A stretch of 64,000 bases of DNA, from positions 1,550,001 to 1,614,000 of the forward strand of contig NC_015436.1 of the NCBI RefSeq assembly GCF_000208385.1, in the 5' to 3' direction. A model generated the notes under the pieces. It was not told where the DNA came from, did not search any database, and worked only from the letters and a program-made list of their open reading frames with translations. A program made the translations under genes and the position numbers. This document shows positions 43,211 to 51,221 of the stretch, one piece after another. The stretch comes from Parasphaerochaeta coccoides DSM 17374. Lineage in GTDB: Bacteria; Spirochaetota; Spirochaetia; Sphaerochaetales; Sphaerochaetaceae. Position 1 is the stretch's first letter, and each line of letters starts with the position of its first letter.

Positions 43211-45481
43211 ATGTTTTTTTATGCGACGGCATCTGCCCATCAGGGAGATATCGTAGAAGATGAAGTGATGCAAGCCGGAGCTGCCCATACCCGATCTATG
43301 GGAGGCGGCATTGAATTTGAAGCAGACCTTGAAACGGCATATCGTTTCTGCCTGTGGTCGCGCGTATCCACCCGCCTGATGGTCGCCCTTTATAAGGATG
43401 ACGATATCCAGAGTTCTGACGAACTCTACGAATCCTCCCTCCAGATTCCTTGGGAAGATTGGGTGAACCCTGAGAAAACCTTCTCCATCACAGAATCCAT
43501 GACGACATGCTCCTGGCTGAAAAATTCCCATTTCGGTACCCTGCGCCTCAAGGACGCCATAGCCGACCGCATCAGGGAACGTTTTGACGACCAGCGACCT
43601 TCCGTTGACCTTGAGAACCCCGATGTGACCTTCCACATGCATATCGATGTGAACACGGTGACATGGTATGTCGATTTCTCCGGAAAATCCCTTCATAAGC
43701 GCGGTTACCGCACCCAGCAGACAGAAGCGGTACTGCGGGAGCATCTTGCCTCCAGCATCCTCTGGAGATCTGAATGGCGGCGCAGCATTACTGATGCTGG
43801 CGCAGGCGTCCTCCTTGACCCATTCTGCGGAGCTGGTACTTTGGTGGTCGAAGCAGCCCTCATGGCTACTGACACGGCTCCTGGCCTGGTCGATCCTAGC
43901 CGCTTTGCTTTCCTCAAGCTCCCTCTCCATCAGCCGCAAACATGGGAGAAAGTGTTGTCCGAAGCCCTCTCCCGTCAGAAAGCCGGACGGTCGCGTTCCA
44001 TAGAGATTCATGCATGGGACATAGACCCTCAAGCGATTGAAGCCGCCAAAGGCAATGCGCAAGCTGCCGGAGTATCCGATTTCATCACTTTTGCTGTAAA
44101 GGATTTCACGTCCATGTCGGTAGAGGATGTTCCCGCCGCCCACGGGTATGTCGTCACGGATCCCCCCTATGGCGTGCGTCTTGCCGACCCCGAAATCATC
44201 ACTCTATACCGCAAGATCGGCGGCACGCTCAATGCCTTGTTCGGAGGTTGGAGGGTATCAATCCTCTGCGGAGAGCAGGAACTGCTTTCTTATGTCGATT
44301 TGAAGCCGGAAAGAACCAATAGCATTTACAATGGCGGTATTCTCTGCCAGCTCGCCCACTACGTGGTGTTTTCCGAAGAAGAACGCAAGGAACTGGCAGC
44401 ACGAGCCGAACAACGCCGCAAGGAACGTCTTGAAGCTCCTCTTTCCGAAGGCTCCCAGATGGCCTTCAACCGCTTGAAGAAAAACCTTGCCACCCTCACT
44501 CCCCTGATGATGAAGCAGGGCGTTTCATGCTATCGCATCTACGATGCGGACATGCCCGAATATTCCGCCGCCATCGACCTGTACGAGAACAGGTACATTT
44601 CCTTGCAAGAATATGCCGCCCCTGACTCCATAGATCCGGAGGCGGCGGAAAGGCGTCTGGAAGAACTGGTTCTTGCAACGGAACGAGCCACCGGCATCCC
44701 TTATGAAAAAATATTTGTCAAGCGTCGTGAACGTCAGAAAGGTCTTGCCCAATATGAAAAAATGGACGATGCCAAGAATTTCTATGTAGTCACCGAGCAT
44801 TCCCTCCGCTTCCTGGTCAACTTCAACTCCTATCTGGATACTGGCATTTTCCTGGATCACCGTCCTGTACGACGTGTCATTAAGGAAAACGCCAAGGACA
44901 CACGTTTCCTGAACCTTTTCTGCTATACCGGCACAGCGACCGTCCACGCTGCCGCGGGTGGTGCCCTGAGCACGGTGAGCGTGGATACGTCAGCAACCTA
45001 CCTTGACTGGGCAGCAAAGAACATGGAACTGAATGCTTTCTACGGGATGAACCATTTCCGTTACAAGGATGATGTCATGGAATGGCTCCGGAACAGCAAC
45101 ACAGGTGAGTTTGATTTGATTTTCTGCGATCCTCCTACCTACAGCAACAGCAAGGATCGTCGTTCCTTCGACATCCAGCGGGATCATATCTCTTTGGTTG
45201 ACGCGTGCATGAATCATCTGACGCCAGGGGGTACGTTGATATTCTCCAACAATTTCCGCAAGTTCAAGCTCGACGAAATATTGATGGAAGATTACGATGT
45301 TGAGGATGTATCGTCCAAAACCATTGGGGACGATTTCGCACGTGATCCAAGAATACATAATACCTTCCTGATACATCACAAGGATGGCAAGAAACCGCGA
45401 CTCACTTCCGCATCTTTCACCGGAGACGGCACGAAACCACGGAAAATAGTCATAAAAAAGAAAATCATCACTACTGGCTGA
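43211..45481 (+). CDS. rlmL: 23S rRNA methyltransferase RlmKL (THUMP plus two Rossmann methyltransferase domains)
   Basis: 756 residues. The first half carries a THUMP domain and an m2G methyltransferase (LDPFCGAGTLVVEA; VTDPPYGVRL), the second half an m7G methyltransferase (FLNLFCYTGTATVHAA; IFCDPPTYSNSK). This matches the E. coli RlmKL fusion (702 residues), which modifies G2445 and G2069 of 23S rRNA. The start begins MFFYATASAHQGD close to the THUMP fold. It lies between hslO and mscL on the same strand, with a long hairpin at its 3' end. Confidence 0.93.
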   Translation: MFFYATASAHQGDIVEDEVMQAGAAHTRSMGGGIEFEADLETAYRFCLWSRVSTRLMVALYKDDDIQSSDELYESSLQIPWEDWVNPEKTFSITESMTTCSWLKNSHFGTLRLKDAIADRIRERFDDQRPSVDLENPDVTFHMHIDVNTVTWYVDFSGKSLHKRGYRTQQTEAVLREHLASSILWRSEWRRSITDAGAGVLLDPFCGAGTLVVEAALMATDTAPGLVDPSRFAFLKLPLHQPQTWEKVLSEALSRQKAGRSRSIEIHAWDIDPQAIEAAKGNAQAAGVSDFITFAVKDFTSMSVEDVPAAHGYVVTDPPYGVRLADPEIITLYRKIGGTLNALFGGWRVSILCGEQELLSYVDLKPERTNSIYNGGILCQLAHYVVFSEEERKELAARAEQRRKERLEAPLSEGSQMAFNRLKKNLATLTPLMMKQGVSCYRIYDADMPEYSAAIDLYENRYISLQEYAAPDSIDPEAAERRLEELVLATERATGIPYEKIFVKRRERQKGLAQYEKMDDAKNFYVVTEHSLRFLVNFNSYLDTGIFLDHRPVRRVIKENAKDTRFLNLFCYTGTATVHAAAGGALSTVSVDTSATYLDWAAKNMELNAFYGMNHFRYKDDVMEWLRNSNTGEFDLIFCDPPTYSNSKDRRSFDIQRDHISLVDACMNHLTPGGTLIFSNNFRKFKLDEILMEDYDVEDVSSKTIGDDFARDPRIHNTFLIHHKDGKKPRLTSASFTGDGTKPRKIVIKKKIITTG

Positions 45482-45510
45482 ATCATCATCTGATGTGGGG
45501 AAAAGACTAA

Positions 45511-45548
45511 AAGGGATAATCCGGACGGAGGTATCCGGCTTAACCCTT
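45511..45548 (+). other. Long hairpin between rlmKL and mscL
   Basis: Arms 45511-45525 and 45534-45548 pair over 15 positions with two mismatches around an eight-base loop. No T run follows, so it is not a standard intrinsic terminator. It lies 30 bases after the rlmKL stop. Confidence 0.65.
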
Positions 45549-45568
45549 GCGGGAACTTCTGCTATAGT
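45540..45568 (+). promoter_or_regulatory. Candidate sigma70-type promoter of mscL
   Basis: TTAACC (45540-45545), a 17-base spacer and TATAGT (45563-45568) preceded by TG at the extended -10 position. The -35 lies in the 3' arm of the hairpin. The mscL start is 25 bases downstream of the -10. Confidence 0.5.
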
Positions 45569-45592
45569 GAATTGAGATTCGGAGGAATAATC

Positions 45593-46030
45593 ATGGCAGA
45601 CAAAAAAAGAATTGGATTCATTGATGAATTCAAGGAGTTCATTATGCGCGGTAATGTCCTGGATATGGCCATTGGTCTTATCATTGGCACGGCTTTCACC
45701 GCCATCGTGAAATCAGTGGTGAACGACATCATCATGCCTTTTGTCGGCTGGCTCATGGGAAGCTCCAGCTTTTCTGATTTCCGCGTCATCCTCACGCCTG
45801 CTACGGAAGACGCCCCTGAAGTCGCCATCCGTTATGGCGCCCTGCTACAGACTGTTGTGGATTTCCTGATCATCGGCTTCATTTTGTTCATCATCGTCAA
45901 GACGTTCAACACATTCCGGAAAAAGCTCGAAAGAGCCAAAGAACCCGCAGCTCCCGTCGAGCCAGAGGCTCCCCCCGCTGATATCACCCTGCTCACTGAA
46001 ATCCGCGACCTGCTTAAGGACAGAAAATAA
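45593..46030 (+). CDS. mscL: Large-conductance mechanosensitive channel MscL
   Basis: 145 residues from ATG 45593 with GGAGGAA nine bases upstream. FKEFIMRGNVLDMAIGLIIGTAFTAIVKSVVNDIIMP is the MscL N-terminal helix and pore-lining TM1 (shown here in two parts: FKEFIMRGNVLDMAIG and LIIGTAFTAIVKSV). TM2 follows (FLIIGFILFIIVKTFN), then a cytoplasmic helix ending LLTEIRDLLKD. It opens under membrane tension to release solutes on osmotic downshock. The C-terminal linker contains a PAAPVEPEAPPA stretch. Confidence 0.96.
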   Translation: MADKKRIGFIDEFKEFIMRGNVLDMAIGLIIGTAFTAIVKSVVNDIIMPFVGWLMGSSSFSDFRVILTPATEDAPEVAIRYGALLQTVVDFLIIGFILFIIVKTFNTFRKKLERAKEPAAPVEPEAPPADITLLTEIRDLLKDRK

Positions 46031-46080
46031 ATATCTTTCCCGGATTCCCTTTTCCCTGTCTGGAACCTTCCTTGCAGAAT

Positions 46081-46123
46081 CATAAGGAGCTGATACCTGA
46101 CAGCTCCCTATGAGCTCCTTATG
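46081..46123. other. Hairpin with two alternative pairings after mscL
   Basis: CATAAGGAGCT (46081-46091) is a perfect inverted match to 46113-46123. Its GGAGCTG part (46086-46092) can instead pair with CAGCTCC at 46101-46107. It lies between the convergent mscL and fic genes, with no T run on either strand. It may act as a weak terminator for either gene. Confidence 0.6.
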
Positions 46124-46156
46124 ACACCTTGTCAAACTGATGATGGTGGAAAATCT

Positions 46157-46918
46157 CTACAACGGGAATACCGCCGGTGACAGCACAGAAATGAACGGTT
46201 GGTAATCACCGTCAATGGCGGAGATGTCCGCTTCCAGCATACGGTCAGGCTCAATGGACTGCCAGTCGATATTCCATCCCGCATTCATAGCCAGCAGATA
46301 GAAGAACAGACGGGCAGCGCGCCCATTGCCCGTCTTGAAAGGATGAAGGGCTTCAATCTCTCCCATGTAGTATGCGTAATCATTGATGAAATCATCTCTG
46401 TCAAGTTTCTTCAGGTAAACATCATGCCGGAGTTTTCCGAATATCTCATCAGCCATGCTTTCAATGAATTGCGGCTGGCAGAACACCGTGCGCTTGCTTG
46501 CTGCCGAGGTGCGTATCATCCCTGCGGACGGATACATGTCGCCATAGAGGGAGGCATGCAGGCTCTTGAGTAGCTCAAAGTCGTAAGCATGAGGCAAAGC
46601 CTGGGCAAGGATTTCAACTGTCCGTATATTGGCCATGCGAGCAGCCAAGCTCCTGGCACGGGAACGATCCTTGATATTGAAAAAATTTACCGGAACGGAT
46701 GTACCCGGATAGTCAGCGTTTTCTTGGGCAGGCGGCAAATATTCGACAGTTGACAGTCCTTCCTGCTCAATGATGGCTTCCACAGCCTCATTGGCGGATA
46801 CATCCTCATCCAAGATGCTCCGCAATTGTTCCTCACCTTCCTGCGTCAGAGAGAGTCCCTCGACATCAAGGGAGAATTTCACAAAACCAATACACGCTTC
46901 AATACGGCGTGATTTCAT
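46157..46918 (-). CDS. Fic-domain protein with altered catalytic motif
   Basis: 253 residues. An N-terminal ~85 residues of unknown role precede a Fic domain: LHASLYGDMYPSAGMIRT matches the usual beta-hairpin region, and the active-site loop is HPFKTGNGRAAR starting at His192. The family consensus is HPFx[D/E]GNGRxxR. His192, Gly197, Asn198 and both Arg are kept, but the metal-binding acid is Thr196 here. Fic proteins transfer AMP or other phospho groups to target proteins; the missing acid could weaken Mg2+ binding or change the reaction. The gene sits alone between terminator-like structures. No small antitoxin gene is evident upstream. Confidence 0.88.
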   Translation of the reverse strand: MKSRRIEACIGFVKFSLDVEGLSLTQEGEEQLRSILDEDVSANEAVEAIIEQEGLSTVEYLPPAQENADYPGTSVPVNFFNIKDRSRARSLAARMANIRTVEILAQALPHAYDFELLKSLHASLYGDMYPSAGMIRTSAASKRTVFCQPQFIESMADEIFGKLRHDVYLKKLDRDDFINDYAYYMGEIEALHPFKTGNGRAARLFFYLLAMNAGWNIDWQSIEPDRMLEADISAIDGDYQPFISVLSPAVFPL

Positions 46919-47002
46919 AGGACAGAACCTTCCTCCGCATAGTGGAAAAAACCACTGCTCTTTTCATCATCTTGCCCGAAGCTGCAAATCAGGTCAAGGA
47001 CA

Positions 47003-47032
47003 AATATGAAAACGGAGCCGTTTCCGGCTCCG
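47003..47032 (-). terminator. Rho-independent terminator of the 405-residue protein gene
   Basis: Eight perfect pairs (47013-47020 with 47025-47032), a four-base loop and, on the minus strand, TTTTCATATTT after the stem. It lies 25 bases beyond the stop and separates this gene from fic. Confidence 0.88.
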
Positions 47033-47056
47033 CGTTCCTCAAGCCATCTCTTTTTC

Positions 47057-48274
47057 CTAAAGTCCGATACCCATGAACAGGCTGGCACCAAAGGAATGAC
47101 GGGCATTTGCGCCAAAGAGATAATCATAGTCAAGGCCAAGGCCGATGCCAAAGCCCTTGCTGAAATTATGGCGCAGTTCAAGAGATCCGATAAGACCATA
47201 GTTCAGACCTACGAAAGGCTTTTGGCTGATAAGAGGAATCCTACCAGGAATAAGTTCGCTGCCGGAAAGGGCATCAGTGCTGAAAATAATCCGTCCGCCA
47301 CCTACAAGGGACAAGGAAGTCTTTTCACTGAAAGCAAAGCTGAACCGGGGAGCCAGGCTTATGCCATAGACATGGTGGAGCGTAGTTCCCGCGCCTGTTT
47401 TGAACCAGTTCGTCTCAAACTTGAAACGGTTTGCTTCAACAACTGGCGTCGCACTGGCGGATTTCAAATACGCATCATAGAAGATTCCAACCTGCAACCC
47501 GACACCAAATCTATTGCCAAGTTTCAAGCCGTTATCCAAGCGCCATGTGAGATCCGCGCCGGGAACCAAGCGGTCATAGGCTCCGACTTCATCGAATATT
47601 GCATAGGAAGCTCCAACCTTGATATCCAAGCTCTTTGCCAGTGCATTGACGGGCTTGGCGACAACCTTGGCAGGAACAGCGGCGACAGTCGTGACAGATG
47701 CGACGGGTTTTACTTCTTCCGGCGTATCTACGACTGGAGTGGGCTCGGTGGCGGGAGCAGAATCTTCGACGGCAGGAGCCTCAACCGCTACGGGTTCCAC
47801 TGCTACCGGATTTTCAGCGACAGGCTCCTCGGATACAGGAACAACGTCAGGAGAAACCGGAGCGGCTTCAACCGTTTCAGCGGAGCCTTCACTGGCCAGA
47901 ACGCCGGAGGATGTTGGCGGAACGCTCTCAACGACAGGTTTTTCCGGAATAACTTCTTCCACGGGAGGGAACAGTATGTCTACCCCGGAAACCGCGCTGG
48001 CAGACCACAGCACACCATCATAGGACTGTTGCAGATACAATGCATGAGGAACAGTACCATCCACCGGGTCGGATGTGTAGGCGAACACATCAGCATTGAC
48101 CACGGTCCATCCTTCCTCATTCTCCCCATCGAGCTGGTAGCGGAAGTACGTGACTTCCGGGTCGTTGAGAAACCAGTCCCATGTGATGGCTACAGAACGA
48201 GCCATGATGATTGCGGGGAACAATATGGCAATGGCACATATAAGACCTAGAATTCTTTTTATCCTGATGTTCAT
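47057..48274 (-). CDS. Secreted protein: N-terminal beta domain, Pro/Glu/Val linker, C-terminal outer-membrane barrel
   Basis: 405 residues. The signal peptide ends near residue 25 (FPAIIMA-RS). Residues ~26-95 resemble a small Ig/fibronectin-like beta domain (VAITWDWFLNDPEVTYFRYQLDG; YLQQSYDGVLWS). Residues ~100-205 are a low-complexity linker of Pro, Glu, Val and Ala. From ~210 to the end strands alternate as in an eight-stranded barrel (IKVGASYAIF, GVGLQVGIFYD, GLGLDYDYLFG, HSFGASLFMGIGL). A barrel in the outer membrane carrying an N-terminal domain on a flexible stalk is likely. No named family is recognised. Confidence 0.78.
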   Translation of the reverse strand: MNIRIKRILGLICAIAILFPAIIMARSVAITWDWFLNDPEVTYFRYQLDGENEEGWTVVNADVFAYTSDPVDGTVPHALYLQQSYDGVLWSASAVSGVDILFPPVEEVIPEKPVVESVPPTSSGVLASEGSAETVEAAPVSPDVVPVSEEPVAENPVAVEPVAVEAPAVEDSAPATEPTPVVDTPEEVKPVASVTTVAAVPAKVVAKPVNALAKSLDIKVGASYAIFDEVGAYDRLVPGADLTWRLDNGLKLGNRFGVGLQVGIFYDAYLKSASATPVVEANRFKFETNWFKTGAGTTLHHVYGISLAPRFSFAFSEKTSLSLVGGGRIIFSTDALSGSELIPGRIPLISQKPFVGLNYGLIGSLELRHNFSKGFGIGLGLDYDYLFGANARHSFGASLFMGIGL

Positions 48275-48430
48275 GGGAATCTCCTCTTTTCCAAAGCAAC
48301 ATTCCAGTATATCAATTGAGACACACGGACTTTCCGCTCAGACGGTTCGACCACGTTATGTTAAACTATAGTGTACGGCAAAATTATGGACAAGTCAAAA
48401 GGCACGAATCACGAAAAAAAAACTGATAAG

Positions 48431-48453
48431 AAAAAAGACCGGAAAAAGGCCGG
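48431..48453 (-). terminator. Weak terminator after the ROK gene
   Basis: CCGG (48450-48453) pairs with CCGG (48439-48442) around seven bases on the minus strand and is followed by six T. The stem is short, so confidence is limited. Confidence 0.45.
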
Positions 48454-48468
48454 GAAAACTTGAAATTC

Positions 48469-49638
48469 TCAGGAATCTTCGATGGCGCGTGACATCCAGT
48501 TGATCGTATTCTTATCACTCCGTTCGCCGAGACGTGGAATCCTGAAAACTTCATCGACGACAAGAGACGCTGCGCCGAGGCTCGCGTCATCCTCTGCTTT
48601 ATTGATGATTACGCAACTATCCACAAAACCGGCTGTCTCATCAGAATCAGAAAATTCGTGAAGTCCCGCAATCAGAAACTGTCTTTCTGTTTCGTCGAAA
48701 CCCCCCAAATAAATAGTACGGGGGTCAAGCAACGCGCGTATCGACATCATGTTCTCCAACAATTCCTTTACGATGGATTCCATGATCATGGGATCCTCAT
48801 GTCGCCTGGCAAGTTCCTCATGGGAAAAAGAAAGCTGTGTTGCGCCAGAAGCGGTACTGGTGTACACGCTGCGGAATTCTCCTCCCCTTCCTCTGTATCC
48901 CCGGTACAGCTTTCCTGCCAGCACCAGACCCGTCCCAATGCCGATACTGGGAATCCCCGGCGGCAACACCAGACCATCATATGATTGGAAACGAACATAC
49001 AGGAAAGTATCATCCTCAATGTCAGAACCATGTATGACGTATTTCAGGGCGCAGCAGTTCGCATCGTTCTCAAAGACAATGGGAAAAGAGAAGGAACTCA
49101 GGAATCCTGAAAAATCACATTCACGCAAACCATGCGTCCAGCAGTCAATTATTTTTTTCCCATCAAGGGAAACAATACCGGGTACTGCTATGCACATTCC
49201 CCAGACATCCGTTCCTTCACATCGGGAAAGGACGCGTCCTACTATAGTGTCTACTCGTGCCCTGAACATTTCTTCCTGTGTCGATGAGGAAACATCGTCA
49301 TACAGGCTGACATCGCTGCTGATGAGATTCCCAAGGATATCACAGATAGACATCCGGTATGAACCTCTCAACATTTCTACGCCGATGATTCGGCCCGCAT
49401 CGGGATTGACTGCCAGCAACTCTGGTTTCCTGCCCGCGCCTCTTTGGGATATTTTGTTCCCGGTAAGCCGTATCAGTCCAGCCTCGGTGAGCCGTGACGT
49501 ACAGTATGTAACGGTTGACTGCTGCAACCCAAGCAATGAAGCAAGTTTCACACGGGACAATGGTCCCTTTCGCAGCTCGCGCAATACCAGGAGCTCATTC
49601 ACTGATTTCTGAAACAGATTATTCTGAACTATTCTCAT
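48469..49638 (-). CDS. ROK-family transcriptional regulator
   Basis: 389 residues. An N-terminal winged helix (ELLVLRELRKGPLSRVKLA; LLGLQQSTVTYCTSRL) is followed by a ROK sugar-kinase-like domain (IIGVEMLRGSYRM; GMCIAVPGIVSLDG; ENDANCCALKYV; GIGTGLVLAGKLYRG). The usual ROK zinc motif CxCGxxGC is not seen, so metal binding may be lost. Such proteins repress sugar uptake and use operons and respond to a sugar or sugar phosphate. It sits directly downstream of a permease remnant, so it probably once belonged to that sugar ABC operon. Confidence 0.9.
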   Translation of the reverse strand: MRIVQNNLFQKSVNELLVLRELRKGPLSRVKLASLLGLQQSTVTYCTSRLTEAGLIRLTGNKISQRGAGRKPELLAVNPDAGRIIGVEMLRGSYRMSICDILGNLISSDVSLYDDVSSSTQEEMFRARVDTIVGRVLSRCEGTDVWGMCIAVPGIVSLDGKKIIDCWTHGLRECDFSGFLSSFSFPIVFENDANCCALKYVIHGSDIEDDTFLYVRFQSYDGLVLPPGIPSIGIGTGLVLAGKLYRGYRGRGGEFRSVYTSTASGATQLSFSHEELARRHEDPMIMESIVKELLENMMSIRALLDPRTIYLGGFDETERQFLIAGLHEFSDSDETAGFVDSCVIINKAEDDASLGAASLVVDEVFRIPRLGERSDKNTINWMSRAIEDS

Positions 49639-49680
49639 CCTGTCCTTTTTTTCCCATCAAACCCTGTGACATGCACTGCG

Positions 49681-49890
49681 TCATTCTTTTATAGCACCCT
49701 CTCCGAAGCCTTTCACCAAAGCATGATGCGCAAATATGTAGAAAGTAAACAGGGGAAAGGTTCCAATCACCAGTGCCGCGAACGGAAGTCCATAGTCTTG
49801 GTTCGACCTGTCCGCGAAAGAGTTGATGGTTACAGGAAGACTGCGCATTGTTTTGCCGGATGTCAAGGTGAAAACAAGAAGGAACTCATT
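49681..49890 (-). pseudogene. 3' remnant of a MalG-type sugar ABC permease gene
   Basis: The minus frame from 49890 to the stop at 49681 gives NEFLLVFTLTSGKTMRSLPV and continues to GEGAIKE, matching the last ~70 residues of carbohydrate ABC permeases (MalG family: EAA-loop downstream helix and ALVKGFGEGAIK end). Upstream of Asn the frame soon meets a stop (TAA) and shows no homology, so the first ~200 codons are gone. It is not a tail of the intact MalG-type gene at 52894, which has its own different C-terminus. The break lies between here and the cyuA stop at 49931. Confidence 0.85.
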
Positions 49891-49930
49891 TTCTATTTTT
49901 TATTTCCACTCTGACATGGATGACATAATC

Positions 49931-51214
49931 TTAAGAATTCATAATCCCAAGAATTTCCTGATTCGTACAGGCCATGCCTTCGACAGCTATCCGTATGACA
50001 TTCTTGATGGTTTCTTCAACATCGGTTCCAACGATCCCATCCCCATCATCAAAAGTTTTGCCTTGCATTGCCAGTTCGTGTCCGATGAGCGCCGAATCAA
50101 CAGCTGTAGCAATCTTCAATGCACAGGATGCCTTGGCTCCATCGCAAATCATTCCCGTTATGCTTGCAAGTGTATTGGTAATTGTCATTGAGATTTTCCG
50201 CGCATCGCCACCACGGAGATATGTAATTCCCGCCCCCGCTCCACATGCCGCGCAGACAACTCCGCAAAACGCGGAAAGACCGCCCATAGGAAGACGGAGA
50301 TGAAGAGCAATCAGATTGCCACAGGCCAGCGCTCTGATCAGTTTCTCGCGGGATACATTGAGATCCTTTGCATACACAATTACAGGCAGTGACACGGTCA
50401 ATCCCTGATTCCCGCTCCCTGAATTGATGATTACCGGCATGGGGCATCCTCCCATACGGGCATCGGAGCCCGCGGCAGCATATGCCTTTACCATAGTCCG
50501 GATATCCAACGAACTTTCTCCGGAAAGAATATTCCTGCCTATATTAAGGCCGTAATCACCAGACAATCCTTCCTCAGCAATACGCATGTTGTACGCTACC
50601 TGCTGCTCGAAGATGTCTATGATGAGGGGCAATGGTACGGTATCAGCGAATCTGACAATCTCATCGACAGTCATGCTGTCTATAGGACAGTTGTCATCTC
50701 CACTTTCACAATCTTCAGCCGGAAGTGGAAGGTTCAGACCGTTATGCGTCAAGCGGACAATCCCCGTATGATGACCTTTGATTACTACGGTAGCTTTGTC
50801 GTTCCCGGAATACACGGTAAGGCATATGTAAAGAGAATCCGTGGACTCCGCCTGAGATATATCAGAACGGACATGTGCCATATAGTTTATGGCAGCCTCT
50901 TTGTTCTCTGATGTAATGGAATCCAATACATTCAGCCCACGACAGGCGTTACCACCCACAAGACCAAGAGAAATGGCCGCAACCATGCCTTTCAGTCCTC
51001 CGGAAAAGGGAATGATCACTCCTTTCGTGTTTTTTATGATACCTGGGCTGCACTCCAGGGTGAATCCATCAGGCAGTCGTCCTATCACTTTCCTGGCCCA
51101 TGCCGCGGCATATGCGAGACTTATTGGTTCTGTGCAACCCAAAGCAGGAATCAATTCCCTCTTCAACAAGGAGACATACGAGCTATATGGCAGAGATTTG
51201 CTCATTCCCATCAT
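49931..51214 (-). CDS. cyuA: L-cysteine desulfidase / serine dehydratase-like protein (CyuA, UPF0597)
   Basis: 427 residues; ATG 51214, 51211 and 51205 are all possible starts. The N-terminal ALGCTEPISLAYAAA and later Cys in FCGVVCAACGAG and GAKASCALK are the expected 4Fe-4S ligands of CyuA enzymes, which split L-cysteine to pyruvate, ammonia and sulfide. SGSGNQGLTVSLPV is another strongly conserved block. Here it is the 3' gene of a sugar-type ABC operon rather than next to a cysteine permease, so its substrate may be a related beta-substituted amino acid. It starts eight bases after the 542-residue gene. Confidence 0.88.
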   Translation of the reverse strand: MMGMSKSLPYSSYVSLLKRELIPALGCTEPISLAYAAAWARKVIGRLPDGFTLECSPGIIKNTKGVIIPFSGGLKGMVAAISLGLVGGNACRGLNVLDSITSENKEAAINYMAHVRSDISQAESTDSLYICLTVYSGNDKATVVIKGHHTGIVRLTHNGLNLPLPAEDCESGDDNCPIDSMTVDEIVRFADTVPLPLIIDIFEQQVAYNMRIAEEGLSGDYGLNIGRNILSGESSLDIRTMVKAYAAAGSDARMGGCPMPVIINSGSGNQGLTVSLPVIVYAKDLNVSREKLIRALACGNLIALHLRLPMGGLSAFCGVVCAACGAGAGITYLRGGDARKISMTITNTLASITGMICDGAKASCALKIATAVDSALIGHELAMQGKTFDDGDGIVGTDVEETIKNVIRIAVEGMACTNQEILGIMNS

Positions 51215-51221
51215 TTCCGCC

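Noticed and set aside
43151-44143. Long open frame on the minus strand opposite rlmKL (330 codons)
   Set aside because: It mirrors the conserved methyltransferase gene and has no ribosome site or motif.
46915-47199. 94-codon frame overlapping the fic start by four bases, as a possible antitoxin
   Set aside because: It runs across the terminator and into the 3' end of the 405-residue gene in another frame, and its sequence resembles no Fic inhibitor.
47006-48250. 414-codon plus-strand frame opposite the secreted 405-residue protein
   Set aside because: The minus frame has a signal peptide, ordered domains and a terminator. The plus frame is Arg/Cys/Asn-rich shadow sequence.
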